Notes under the pieces: model-generated
What the model was told of the DNA's origin: nothing
The model's database searches: none
Seen by the model: the letters and a program-made list of their open reading frames with translations, nothing else
Position numbers and translations under genes: made by a program
Shown: in pieces, positions 1 to 12,159 of the stretch
How the letters are laid out: every line of letters starts with the position of its first letter
How positions within the stretch are numbered: position 1 is the first letter of the stretch
From: Candidatus Omnitrophota bacterium
GTDB lineage: Bacteria > Omnitrophota > Gorgyraeia > B26-G9
DNA: 56,859 bases
Direction: 5' to 3'
Assembly: GCA_018813905.1 (NCBI GenBank)
Contig: JAHJAO010000123.1
Location: forward strand, 1 to 56,859

Positions 1-115
1 CGGAACCGCCGCCGAACATTTCCGATAACCCTTCCCCTTTTCCGCCCTGGACCAAAATAATGAATATCAAAAATAAGGAAACGATAACATGGATAACAAG
101 TAAAAACATGTACAT
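1..115 (-). CDS. secG: SecG, N-terminal part (cut by window edge)
   Basis: Minus-strand reading frame of 38 residues that runs off the window start. It opens MYMFLLVIHVIVSLFLIFII, a hydrophobic first membrane helix, followed by LVQGGKGEGLSEMFGGGS, the typical SecG loop (LVQ..KG.GL...FGG). SecG is the small two-helix subunit of the SecYEG translocon in the inner membrane. The start ATG at 115-113 is preceded by a strong GGAGG on the minus strand (plus positions about 122-128). The second membrane helix lies outside the window. The leader contains a hairpin (listed separately). Identification is firm from the loop motif despite the truncation. Confidence 0.9.
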   Translation of the reverse strand, partial: MYMFLLVIHVIVSLFLIFIILVQGGKGEGLSEMFGGGS

Positions 116-138
116 TTTATATTCCCTCCTTAAATGAA

Positions 139-178
139 CACATTACTTATGGAGCACAAGCGACATAAGTAATCTGTG
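139..178 (-). promoter_or_regulatory. Hairpin in the secG leader
   Basis: ATTACTTATG at 142-151 and CATAAGTAAT at 164-173 form a perfect 10 bp inverted repeat with a 12-base loop, extendable by three more pairs across a bulge. It lies between the secG ribosome site and an AT-rich stretch at 195-230 that holds TATAAT-like hexamers on the minus strand (207-212 and 224-229) without a convincing -35. It could be a leader structure or a protein-binding palindrome. It is too far from the start to hide the ribosome site directly. Confidence 0.4.
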
Positions 179-239
179 TGAATTTATCCCGCCGAATATA
201 AGAAAAATTATAAAAGAATTTTTATTATATCTTATGAGA

Positions 240-397
240 CGGGGTCCGCCTCTATTCTTCTATTAATGAGCCCCACCCTGGCGGGGCGAATTATCCCTCA
301 AGTGATTAGAAAAATTTCTTAGAAATTTTTCAATCGTTTACGCCGAGGGGGCACCACCTCTATTTACCCCTCCTTGGCGGGACGAATTATATTTTTT
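240..397. repeat. Palindromic repeat region downstream of the LacI-like gene
   Basis: The 282 bp between secG and the next gene has no credible coding frame. GAAAAATTTC / GAAATTTTTC at 309-318 and 322-331 form a perfect 10 bp stem with loop TTA, extended by GATT/AATC. The stem is enclosed by CCCTC (about 296) and GAGGGGG (about 343). Two related flanks, CCCTGGCGGGGCGAATTAT (about 268) and CCTTGGCGGGACGAATTAT (about 371), lie on either side. The organisation (GC-rich GGGG block, then an AT-rich palindrome bounded by CTC and GAGGGG) resembles the elements at 30941 and 53746. It may also end transcription of the upstream minus-strand operon. Confidence 0.45.
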
Positions 398-1243
398 TTA
401 TTTCTGACAGCTGGCACAAGATTCCCTTTTGATAAGCCGGGCCGTCAGCCTGGATTTTGCCGGCAATTTTTCTTTTCCCGAAGTTATCCGGTGCAAGGTT
501 TCAAGACCAAGCCTGGCCATTTCCGATATCGGCTGACGCACGGTTGTAAGCCCAAGCGAACTATAAACATTCAACGGATTATCGTCAAACCCAACGATCG
601 ATAATTGCCGGGGAATTTTCAATCCTTTTTGTTTTGCCACATCCATCGCCTCCAGGGCCATTACATCGCTTGCGGCAAAAATCGCCGTGGGCAGCGGAGT
701 AACGGAAAAAAGCTGAGTTGCCGCCTGACGGGCCGGAGTACGCAGGAAATCTCCGTTTTTTATATAGCGTTCATTAACGCTGATTTTGTGCGCTCTTAAT
801 CCGTCGCGATACCCTTTTAACCGCTCCATACCGGCTTCGGTATTCAAATCCCCGCAGATAGTCGCAATTCTTTCATGGCCTAAACTCACCAGATATTCTA
901 TAACTTTTAGTGTAGCGCGGTAATTATCTATCGCCAGACAATTGATCGGCTCTTCAAAATAATTATTCAATACAAGATACGGGATCTTGCGGCTGATAAT
1001 CTTATAAAGCGCAGTTCGGTCATGATCGATATCGGCAAAAAGTATCCCGTCGGAAAGCTTGGACTTAAGGGTAACAGAGCTAAACCAGTCGTCATGGGTA
1101 TCCCGGTCCGTAATATGGATAAGTAAATCCGCCTTTAAGCGGCTGGCGGAAGAACTTGCCCCTTTTATGACTTCCTGGGCAAAATATGAATGAAAAATAT
1201 CTTCAAACCTCGGGATTATCAGTGTATAGATTTTTGTTTCCAT
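398..1243 (-). CDS. LacI-family sensor domain protein without a DNA-binding domain
   Basis: This 281-residue protein matches the periplasmic-binding-protein-like effector half of LacI/GalR regulators: DGILFADID, PYLVLNNYF, AIDNYRA, GHERIATICGD, GYRDGL, PTAIFAASDVMALEAM, LSIVGFDDNP and the end LTTVRQPISEMARLGLE...RLIKRESC. A normal LacI protein has about 60 more N-terminal residues with an HTH. Here none exists: an in-frame TAG lies six codons upstream of the ATG, overlapping the end of larC. The ATG has no clear ribosome site, and the gene follows larC after 7 bp, so translation may be coupled. There is no signal peptide, so it is probably a cytoplasmic sugar or ligand sensor acting through a partner, or a decayed regulator. 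The family call is strong; the ligand is unknown. Confidence 0.82.
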   Translation of the reverse strand: METKIYTLIIPRFEDIFHSYFAQEVIKGASSSASRLKADLLIHITDRDTHDDWFSSVTLKSKLSDGILFADIDHDRTALYKIISRKIPYLVLNNYFEEPINCLAIDNYRATLKVIEYLVSLGHERIATICGDLNTEAGMERLKGYRDGLRAHKISVNERYIKNGDFLRTPARQAATQLFSVTPLPTAIFAASDVMALEAMDVAKQKGLKIPRQLSIVGFDDNPLNVYSSLGLTTVRQPISEMARLGLETLHRITSGKEKLPAKSRLTARLIKRESCASCQK

Positions 1244-1250
1244 GGGAAAA

Positions 1251-2432
1251 TTACATTCCTATCTTTTTAACGGCCTGAGCCTTAATGCGTTCATAGACGG
1301 TTTTAAAAGGTAATTTCTTTTTCTTGCTTACTTTTTTGCAGTCTTCGTACTCGGGCGCGATATTCATTATCTCACCGTCCAGATACGCGGTTTTCACTCT
1401 CACAATTATCCCATAATCGGTTTTTAGATTCAAGGTTTTTCTCTCGAGCTTGCGCCGCATTACACGGTTTATCCTGATGCCTAAAGTTGTGGTCTCTGAA
1501 AAAATCACTTTTAAAATTTTATCCAAATCTTCATCCTGCGCCTGGACACTCAGCAAGATTCCCGGCCGGTTTTTTTTCATCATGACGGAACTGCTATACA
1601 CATCCAAAGCTCCGGCCGAAAATAATCTTTCAAACAATATCTCGAAATTAAGCGGCAGGCAATCATCGATATTTGTTTCCAGGACATTTACCCAGTCCGT
1701 TACCTTGGGCGCAACAGAATCCGCGATAAGCACACGCAGAACATTGGGCAATTCGGGGCGATTATAAGCTCCCGCCCCATAACCGATCTTTTCTACCTTT
1801 ATCGATAAAGAATTGTCTATCTGGCAAGCTAAACTCGCGATTATGGCCGCCGCGGTCGGGGTAACCGTCTCATAACGGATTTGGGAATTAATTTCGATCT
1901 TAAATTTCTTGAGCAGCTCCAATGCTGCCGGAGCCGGCAAGGGCAGTTTTGTATTTTCAAACTCCACCGAACCCGCGCCGATTGTAAGCCGGTCTATATA
2001 TACGCATTCTATCTTTAACATTTTTAACGCAATCAGGCAGCCGACAATATCGATTATCGTATCCAATTCCCCGATCTGGTGAAAGCAAAGCTTATCCAGC
2101 TTTTCTTTATGCACCTTTGCCTCGGCCCGGGCGAGATTTAAGAATATTGTTTTCGCTTTTTCCTTAATTTCTTTATCCAGCCGGCTTCGGTCAATAACCC
2201 GAAATATGCTTTTTAAATCGGGCAGGCGCTTATTCGCCTGCGTAATCACCTCAAGCTGTGTCGCCCAGGCATGTCCCCGCCTTACTTTTTTCGTCGACAA
2301 ATCAAACTTGCCGATTTTCAATTTTGACAGTTCCTGCTTTAAACTCTTTATGCTCAGGCCCAAATCAATAAAAGCGGCTAAAATCATATCGCCGCTTGCG
2401 CCCCAGCAACAGTCGAAATAAGCAATCTTCAT
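1251..2432 (-). CDS. larC: LarC, nickel insertion protein for the nickel-pincer cofactor
   Basis: The 393-residue protein starts MKIAYFDCCWGASGDMILAA, the LarC signature (DC..G.SGDM), and continues with KVHKEKLDKLCFHQIGELDTIIDIVG, the LarC His/Glu-rich segment. It ends with the second half (NVLETNIDD, SVMMKKNRPG, TTLGIR), which in Lactobacillus plantarum is produced by a programmed frameshift. Here both halves are one uninterrupted frame. LarC uses CTP to insert nickel into the pincer nucleotide of lactate racemase-type enzymes. larB lies upstream beyond a repeat-filled 166 bp gap; larA and larE are not in this window. Start MKIAYF is the only sensible one. Confidence 0.92.
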   Translation of the reverse strand: MKIAYFDCCWGASGDMILAAFIDLGLSIKSLKQELSKLKIGKFDLSTKKVRRGHAWATQLEVITQANKRLPDLKSIFRVIDRSRLDKEIKEKAKTIFLNLARAEAKVHKEKLDKLCFHQIGELDTIIDIVGCLIALKMLKIECVYIDRLTIGAGSVEFENTKLPLPAPAALELLKKFKIEINSQIRYETVTPTAAAIIASLACQIDNSLSIKVEKIGYGAGAYNRPELPNVLRVLIADSVAPKVTDWVNVLETNIDDCLPLNFEILFERLFSAGALDVYSSSVMMKKNRPGILLSVQAQDEDLDKILKVIFSETTTLGIRINRVMRRKLERKTLNLKTDYGIIVRVKTAYLDGEIMNIAPEYEDCKKVSKKKKLPFKTVYERIKAQAVKKIGM

Positions 2433-2440
2433 AATAAAAA

Positions 2441-2580
2441 AGTTAATACCAGTTACAATCAGTTAATATCGGTTAATAAAAGTTGCGCCTTGGAAATTTT
2501 ACTTATGGCAACCAATAGTAACTTTTTTTAACCTTAGTAACCCCTGGTAACCCTTAGCAACTATTAGTAACCTTTAGCAA
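2441..2580. repeat. Two inverted arrays of 10 bp degenerate repeats
   Basis: Between larB and larC the sequence reads in 10 bp units. The first array, AGTTAATACC AGTTACAATC and so on, occupies 2441-2490. The second, with units such as ACCTTAGTAA, CCCCTGGTAA and CCCTTAGCAA, fills 2531-2580. On the minus strand the second array also becomes GTTAC/GTTGC-led decamers, so the two arrays are inverted relative to each other around about 40 bp. No gene is visible here. The 10 bp period equals about one DNA turn. Confidence 0.6.
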
Positions 2581-2598
2581 CCAACTTTTAATTATTCC

Positions 2599-3312
2599 CT
2601 ATTTGTTTATCAACGCAGCCATATATCCCGCGCCAAATCCGTTATCAATATTTACAACCGCTACCCCCGGCGAGCAACTGTTCAGCATAGTTAATAGCGG
2701 CGCGATACCGGAAAAATTTGCGCCGTAGCCGACACTGGTCGGAACGCCAATAACCGGCTTTTTTACCATGCCGCTTACCACGCTCGCCAACGCCCCCTCC
2801 ATGCCCGCAACTACCACCAAAACTTTTGCTTTCACCAGGAGCGGCGTTTTCTCAAGCAGCCGGTGAATCCCCGCTACCCCCACGTCATAAAGCCGCCTGA
2901 CTCTTGCACCCATTAATTCCGCGGTCATCGCCGCTTCCTCCGCTACCGGAATATCCCCGGTACCCGCGCTGACCACCAAAACCAGGCCTTTTTTTATAAT
3001 CTTTTTTTTCTGGATATAAACCAGCTTTGCCGCCGGATTATAAAAAGCTCGCTTATCCAATTTCTTTACGCGTTTGTAAACCTCTTCATTTGCCCGGGTC
3101 AACATCACGGTATCGTTATGCCTGTAAATACACGCGGCGATCCGTTCAATCTCCTCTATTGTTTTTCCCAAGCAGAATATCACCTCCGGAAATCCCCGCC
3201 TTCTCTGCCGGTCAATGTCGATTCTGGCCGTGCACAAATTCTGGCTGGAAGTTATCGGATAGGTCTTGGCAAAACGATGCAACGCTTTCTTTTTTTTCTT
3301 TTTCAGCTCCAT
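2599..3312 (-). CDS. larB: LarB, pyridinium-dicarboxylate mononucleotide synthase
   Basis: The 237-residue protein has the LarB layout: an N-terminal segment with ARIDIDRQRRRGFPEVIFCL and a C-terminal half related to AIR carboxylase (PurE) with VSAGTGDIPVAEEA, RLYDVGVAGIHRL, VVVAGMEGALASVV and VIGVPTSVGYG. LarB carboxylates nicotinic acid adenine dinucleotide in the first step of nickel-pincer nucleotide synthesis. Its start overlaps the 3' end of the MgtC-like gene by 10 bp, so the two are co-transcribed. The first residues (MELKKKKKKALHR) are unusually lysine-rich. Together with larC it implies a lactate racemase-type nickel enzyme elsewhere in the genome. Confidence 0.93.
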   Translation of the reverse strand: MELKKKKKKALHRFAKTYPITSSQNLCTARIDIDRQRRRGFPEVIFCLGKTIEEIERIAACIYRHNDTVMLTRANEEVYKRVKKLDKRAFYNPAAKLVYIQKKKIIKKGLVLVVSAGTGDIPVAEEAAMTAELMGARVRRLYDVGVAGIHRLLEKTPLLVKAKVLVVVAGMEGALASVVSGMVKKPVIGVPTSVGYGANFSGIAPLLTMLNSCSPGVAVVNIDNGFGAGYMAALINK

Positions 3313-3965
3313 TTTACCAAAGTAACGCCCGTAAGGCCGGACATTGTTTCTATAACCTGGCTGCTTAAGCGGTCCGTGCTTAATTTTAACTGCACAGAGA
3401 GAATGAATTTATTTTCCTGGGGTGATTTTTCTATATCCATATCTTTTATTTCTATCTGGTAATCGGCTAAAACTTTTCTTATACTGCAAAGCTGCTCAAT
3501 ACCGCCTTTGGCTTCCACTTTCAAAATTTTATAAACATCCCGCCTGATTCTGTTTTCCAGGCGCGATAATGAAATCAGGACAATTATAATTACCGAAGTA
3601 CTTATCAGCGCCGGAGCAAAAAATCCGCATCCTACCGCAAGGCCTATTCCGGCCACGGCCCAAAGCGCCGCCGCGGTCGTCAAGCCTCGAACGGATGCCC
3701 GGAACCGTAATATTGTGCCCGCGCCCAAAAAGCCGATCCCGCTTACCACCTGCGCGGCAATACGCCCCGGGTCCACCGTAGTCAGGCCTTTATATAACTC
3801 GAACAGATGCATTGAGGTAAGCATAATCAGGCAGGATCCCACGCCCACAAGAATGGTCGTCCTTAAACCCGCCGCCCGGCCGTGCAATTCGCGTTCAAAG
3901 CCGACAATACCGCTTAAAACCGCCGCAAGTAAAATACGCAGCATAATCTGATAACTGTCCGTCAT
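3303..3965 (-). CDS. MgtC/SapB family membrane protein
   Basis: The 220-residue protein carries the MgtC/SapB signature: LLAAVLSGIVGFERELHGRA near the N-terminus, then GLRTTILVGVGSCLIML, DPGRIAAQVVSGIGFLGAGTI and TTAAALWAVAGIGLAVGCGF, which together give about four membrane helices. A soluble C-terminal ACT-like part of about 75 residues follows. Family members sit in the inner membrane and in pathogens affect magnesium starvation survival and F-type ATPase; the role here is unknown. It begins 14 bp after purA ends and overlaps larB by 10 bp, so it belongs to the purA-larB-larC transcription unit. Confidence 0.88.
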   Translation of the reverse strand: MTDSYQIMLRILLAAVLSGIVGFERELHGRAAGLRTTILVGVGSCLIMLTSMHLFELYKGLTTVDPGRIAAQVVSGIGFLGAGTILRFRASVRGLTTAAALWAVAGIGLAVGCGFFAPALISTSVIIIVLISLSRLENRIRRDVYKILKVEAKGGIEQLCSIRKVLADYQIEIKDMDIEKSPQENKFILSVQLKLSTDRLSSQVIETMSGLTGVTLVKWS

Positions 3966-3979
3966 GATTTTAACCTCTT

Positions 3980-7718
<3,739 letters not shown>

Positions 7719-7759
7719 AATTCCTCCCTTTGCGATCCGGTGGCGATAATAAAAATATA

Positions 7760-9328
7760 TTATTTATTTAAGAACCGATCCATTTCCCTTTTGATATTTT
7801 CGTATTCGCTTTTTGTCTCGCGATATTTATTTTCGACTTCAAGCTGCTGGGTTACACTCGACTCCAAAGCCTGCTTCAAGCGGTCATATTCTTTCTGCAG
7901 TTCCGATACCGAAGCATTTTTATTTCCTAACGAATCCTTTATCTTCGCCATTTCATTTTCCAAGTCTCTGCTTCTGGCTTCCAAATCTTTTATTTCTTTT
8001 TCCAAAGATTCTTTTCTGGAATCAATTTTTTCCAGTTCCTGCTTCATCTCTTCGAATTTTTTGCTGCGCGTTTCAATATCTTTAACGGCGGATTCTTTTA
8101 ACTGTTTTTTCTCTTCGTACTCATTTTTTATTTTTGAATACCTGCTGCTTACCGCGTCCATCTGCTCCTGCAAAGCTTTCTTCTCAAGCTCGATTCCGTC
8201 CAATTTATTTTTAATCGCGTATGCGTTTGTGTTCAAATCATCCGCTTCCCTGGTTATTTCATCCCGTTTTTGAGAGATAGAATTGAATTCTTTCTCTAAT
8301 TTTGCGTATTCTCTTTTCTTGGATACTAAATCCTCGATTCTACCCGTCAATTTATCTTTCCTTTTCACCTTTTCATCCAATATATCCTTGATTTCCCCGA
8401 GTCTCGACATGATTTTTTCTATCTGGCCTTCAAGTTTGGATTGCTCCCCCTGAGACATGTTAAGTTCTTCTTCCATTTTTTTTACTTCCGAGCTTAAACC
8501 GTCTATCTCGCTGATTGTCTGTTCTTTCTCTTTTATCACATCCTGCACGATTTTATCTATCGGATATGCGGGCCTGTCCGAAGCCGCAATTTCTTTTCTT
8601 TTCGGCTCTTCTTTTGTTTTTACTTTCGCTTTTTCCTTCGGCTCTTTCTTTTTTCTTTCTTTTTTCTTTCTCTCTTTTCTAATCCTCTTCGGCTTTCTCG
8701 TCTTTTCCTCTTTAGACAATTCGGCTTTTTTGGCCGGGATAGGTCTGGCGGCCGCTATTCTGATATCTTTTTTCTCTTCTCGCTTTACTCTTTGCTTTAC
8801 TGTCTGTTTTACTTCTTGTTTTATTTCTTTTTTCTCTTCTTTCTTTACTTGCGGTTTAGCTTCTATTATTTTCTTTTCAATCGTTTTGGCCGCACGAATC
8901 TGGGCCGGACCGATATTTAAATCGATTATCGTGCCATTTTTGCTTACGTCGTAATCAGCGGGGTTTTTTAAATTTGCCGCTAAAAAATCCAGGGCATAAT
9001 AATCCTTGCTAAAAATAGTAATCTTTTTTTCCTCCCCCCGGATCAGGCTTATCTTATCCACTATCCCTTTATTCACTTCTATAATCGGCGGTAAATCGCA
9101 ATAAACATCGCCGATAAAATCCAGCACGATATAGTTATTCGAACCGGATTCATTCTTGAACGTTTCTATCTGCAAGGCTTTGTTTGCGGCTATTGATATC
9201 TTCACGGTATCACCCTGGATATCAAAAACAATATCGTTTACGATCGCCGGTTCTTCGCATAACGCCTTTACCGGAATAATCAGCGATACGGTAATAAAAA
9301 GAAACAGTATGATGGATTTGATTTTCAT
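7760..9328 (-). CDS. Secreted AMIN-domain protein with long coiled coil
   Basis: 522 residues. The signal peptide MKIKSIILFLFITVSLIIPV ends near ALCEEP. An AMIN-like domain lies at about 28-145 (IVNDIVFDIQGDTVKISIAA, YIVLDFIGDVY, VNKGIVDKISLIRG, YYALDFLAANLK). A Lys/Glu/Arg-rich linker at 150-255 leads to a nearly continuous coiled coil at 260-520. There are no TPRs. It aligns strand by strand with the N-terminus of the following gene and probably arose by tandem duplication. The coiled-coil ends suggest oligomerisation or a partnership between the two, probably in the periplasm. The exact function is unknown. Confidence 0.82.
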   Translation of the reverse strand: MKIKSIILFLFITVSLIIPVKALCEEPAIVNDIVFDIQGDTVKISIAANKALQIETFKNESGSNNYIVLDFIGDVYCDLPPIIEVNKGIVDKISLIRGEEKKITIFSKDYYALDFLAANLKNPADYDVSKNGTIIDLNIGPAQIRAAKTIEKKIIEAKPQVKKEEKKEIKQEVKQTVKQRVKREEKKDIRIAAARPIPAKKAELSKEEKTRKPKRIRKERKKKERKKKEPKEKAKVKTKEEPKRKEIAASDRPAYPIDKIVQDVIKEKEQTISEIDGLSSEVKKMEEELNMSQGEQSKLEGQIEKIMSRLGEIKDILDEKVKRKDKLTGRIEDLVSKKREYAKLEKEFNSISQKRDEITREADDLNTNAYAIKNKLDGIELEKKALQEQMDAVSSRYSKIKNEYEEKKQLKESAVKDIETRSKKFEEMKQELEKIDSRKESLEKEIKDLEARSRDLENEMAKIKDSLGNKNASVSELQKEYDRLKQALESSVTQQLEVENKYRETKSEYENIKREMDRFLNK

Positions 9329-9373
9329 TGCCCCTCCCCGTCTTTTTTAAAAAAAGAAATGTGAAAATGCATT

Positions 9374-10951
9374 TTAGAGCTTTATAAGTTTAACATCCAA
9401 TATATCTTTGGATTTTTTAATCTCTTCAAGCACCTTTTGGGGAACTTCATTATCCACATTAAGAACGATCAGCGATTCTCCCCCTCGCTCTATGCGGCCA
9501 AAGTTCATCGCCGCGATATTAATATTATTATTTCCCAGGATAGTTCCAATATGCCCCACAATACCCGTGCGATCGATATTGTGAGTAATAATCATATTCC
9601 CTTCCGGGATAGAATCTATATAAAATCCGTTTATAATCACGATGCGCGGATTGTTGCGCGTAAACAACGTTCCCGCGACAAAAGTCTTTTCCTTGTTCGT
9701 CTCTACTTCCACGCTTACCAGATTAGCAAACTGTTCGGTTTCAAGCACTTTCGTCTCGCTAACCGTAATCCCTCTTTCCTTAGCGATAAACGGGGCATTA
9801 ACGTAATTCACCGATTCACCTAAGATGTGGTGAAGCAATCCTTTAACTAAAGCCAAGGTTATCGGCGCAACTTCGTAATTTACAACCTCTCCCCCATATT
9901 TTATACTTACTTTATTGATATGTCCAGATATAATCTGCGCTTGCAACCTGCCCAGTTTCTCCGCGAGACGAATATAGGGATCGATTGCCTTGCAAACCTC
10001 CCCTTCTACGCACGGGAAGTTTACCGCGTTGCGTATTCCTTTTCCCTCTAAGACATCCGCTACCTGGCACGCGATTTCCAAAGCCACATTTACCTGCGCT
10101 TCTTCGGTGGATGCGCCTAAGTGGGGCGTAACAATTGCGTTGTCCATTCCGATAAAGGCGCTATTTTTCGGCGGTTCCTGTTCGAATACATCCAACGCGC
10201 ACCCGGAAACAATCCCTTTTTGAATCGCCTCATACAGCGCCTGTTCATCAACGATCCCGCCTCTGGCGCAATTTAAGATTTTAACCCCTTTTTTCATCTT
10301 GTTAAACTCTTTCTCGCCTAACATATGCTTTGTCGCATCGCTAAGAGGCGTGTGCACGGTTATAAAATCCGCGCGTTTTAGCAATTCATCCATCTCGACA
10401 AGCTCGATATCGTACTGCTGCGCTTTCTTTGTGGATAGGAACGGATCATAAGCGATTATCTTCATCCCAAACGCGTACGCTCTCTTTGCTACCTCTAGTC
10501 CAATCCTGCCTAAGCCGATTATGCCAATATGTTTTCCAAAAAGCTCTGTTCCCAAAAACTTTTTTCGGTCCCAGGCGCCGCTTTTTAAGGAAGCGTTTGC
10601 TTGCGGTATGCTACGCGCAAGGCTTAACAGCATGCTAAATGTATGTTCCGCGGTAGATATCGTATTTCCCCCGGGGGTATTCATAACCACGATCCCCTGC
10701 CTGGTAGCGGCTTCCACATCAACATTATCCACCCCCACGCCGGCGCGGCCGATAACCTTCATTTTTTTGCATTCTTGGATAATTTCCGCGGTCACCTTGG
10801 TGCCGCTGCGCACAAGCAACGCGTCATAATCTGCGACTGCCTTTTTCAATTCATCTTTGGAAAGTTTCGTTTTGACATCTACCGTAAATCCTCTGTCTTT
10901 TAAAATCTTGATGCCTTCTTCCGATAAAGGATCGCTTACTAAAATCTTCAT
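9374..10951 (-). CDS. serA: D-3-phosphoglycerate dehydrogenase SerA
   Basis: 525 residues, the long three-domain form. The substrate/NAD-binding 2-hydroxyacid dehydrogenase domain (1-310) has VIGRAGVGVDNVDVEAATRQ, the Rossmann motif GIIGLGRIGLEVAKR, NCARGGIVDEQAL, and the catalytic His in VTPHLGASTEEAQ. An allosteric-substrate-binding domain follows, and a C-terminal ACT domain (about 450-525, NMIITHNIDRTGIVGHIGTI) is a likely site of serine feedback. It makes 3-phosphohydroxypyruvate, the first step of serine synthesis. The class V aminotransferase 57 bp upstream probably catalyses the next step. The ribosome site GAGGAGG is strong. Confidence 0.96.
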   Translation of the reverse strand: MKILVSDPLSEEGIKILKDRGFTVDVKTKLSKDELKKAVADYDALLVRSGTKVTAEIIQECKKMKVIGRAGVGVDNVDVEAATRQGIVVMNTPGGNTISTAEHTFSMLLSLARSIPQANASLKSGAWDRKKFLGTELFGKHIGIIGLGRIGLEVAKRAYAFGMKIIAYDPFLSTKKAQQYDIELVEMDELLKRADFITVHTPLSDATKHMLGEKEFNKMKKGVKILNCARGGIVDEQALYEAIQKGIVSGCALDVFEQEPPKNSAFIGMDNAIVTPHLGASTEEAQVNVALEIACQVADVLEGKGIRNAVNFPCVEGEVCKAIDPYIRLAEKLGRLQAQIISGHINKVSIKYGGEVVNYEVAPITLALVKGLLHHILGESVNYVNAPFIAKERGITVSETKVLETEQFANLVSVEVETNKEKTFVAGTLFTRNNPRIVIINGFYIDSIPEGNMIITHNIDRTGIVGHIGTILGNNNINIAAMNFGRIERGGESLIVLNVDNEVPQKVLEEIKKSKDILDVKLIKL

Positions 10952-11008
10952 CTTCCCTCCTCAATAAATCCTGCGGTTTAAATCCGGGATACTACGACTT
11001 CTAATTAG

Positions 11009-12142
11009 CTATTTCAAAAGCTCTGCCTCGAAAGCCCCGATACCTTTTCCCAGTTCAAACTTATATCCCATTTTTGAAAGCACGGTTTCAAGGCAGCTTA
11101 TCCCCATAACAAGATCAAATTCGTTTACATAACCCAATTGCGCGATACGGAAAATTTTTCCTTTCAGTTGCGCCTGGCCTCCGGCGATACTGACTCCGTA
11201 TTCGTCCCGCATAATCTTTACCAGTTTATCCGAGTCCACTTCCTTGGGAGAACAAACTGCAGTAACCACATCTGCCGGGTCTTTCGCAAAAATTTTCAAG
11301 CCCATCGCCCTCATTGCGGCTCGCACAGCGCGGGCAAGCTTCCTGTTGCGTTCAAAAATTACTTCCAGCGTTTCCCGTTTAATCATCTTCAGTGCTTCGT
11401 TCAATCCGATACAAAGCGTAATAGCCGGCGTAAAAGCGGTATCGCTTTTATCCAGCGCTTTCTTTGACAGACGGAAATCAAAATAATAACGCGGTGATTT
11501 GGCTTTCTCGACTAACCCTTGCGCCTTTTTGCTTACCGAGCAAAAAGCAAGCCCGGGCGGAATCATAAGCCCTTTCTGAGAACCGGTAACGACAACATCC
11601 ACTCCCCAACTATCGGTCTCGAGATTAACCCCGCCTAAAGAACTAATCGCATCCACCACCAAAACCGTATCCGTACCTTTTGTAATTTCAGCGATTGCCT
11701 TGATATCATTCAATACCCCGGTTGAGGTCTCACATTGCGTAGTAAATACCACTTTTGCGTCCTTATGTTTTTTTAAAACCTGCGCAATTTCTTCCGGTTC
11801 AACCGCGATCCCCCACTCCACATCTATAGGCACAAAATCTATATTGTAGGCGCGGCAAATTTCGCCCCAGCGTTCGCCGAATTTCCCTCCTTGCACGCAG
11901 ATAGCTTTATCCCCGGCAGAGAGCAGGTTCACAACGGCAGCTTCCATCGCACCCGTACCCGAACAAGCAAACGTAAATACATCGTTTTGGGTCTGAAATA
12001 AATATTTTAAATTCTCGTTCATCTCTTTAAAGATGGCCTTGAACTGCGGCGTGCGATGATGAATACTTGGCGTGGCCATGGCTAACAATACTTCTGCCGG
12101 CACAGGCGTAGGGCCAGGGGTAAGCAGAAAATTCTTCTTCAT
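11009..12142 (-). CDS. Class V aminotransferase (serine/alanine-glyoxylate type)
   Basis: 377 residues, starting KNFLLTPGPTPVPAEVLLAM, the mark of PucG/AGXT-type class V PLP enzymes. Next come TFACSGTGAMEAAVVNLL, VDAISSLGGVNLETDSWGVD, and the PLP lysine in VVTGSQKGLMIPPGLAF. Named family activities are alanine-glyoxylate, serine-pyruvate and serine-glyoxylate transamination. Direct association with serA suggests it serves in serine synthesis as a substitute for SerC, or in serine/glycine interconversion with fhs-linked one-carbon metabolism. That role is inference from context. It lies 17 bp downstream of clpP. Confidence 0.88.
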   Translation of the reverse strand: MKKNFLLTPGPTPVPAEVLLAMATPSIHHRTPQFKAIFKEMNENLKYLFQTQNDVFTFACSGTGAMEAAVVNLLSAGDKAICVQGGKFGERWGEICRAYNIDFVPIDVEWGIAVEPEEIAQVLKKHKDAKVVFTTQCETSTGVLNDIKAIAEITKGTDTVLVVDAISSLGGVNLETDSWGVDVVVTGSQKGLMIPPGLAFCSVSKKAQGLVEKAKSPRYYFDFRLSKKALDKSDTAFTPAITLCIGLNEALKMIKRETLEVIFERNRKLARAVRAAMRAMGLKIFAKDPADVVTAVCSPKEVDSDKLVKIMRDEYGVSIAGGQAQLKGKIFRIAQLGYVNEFDLVMGISCLETVLSKMGYKFELGKGIGAFEAELLK

Positions 12143-12159
12143 ATTTTGAATCTCCCTAT

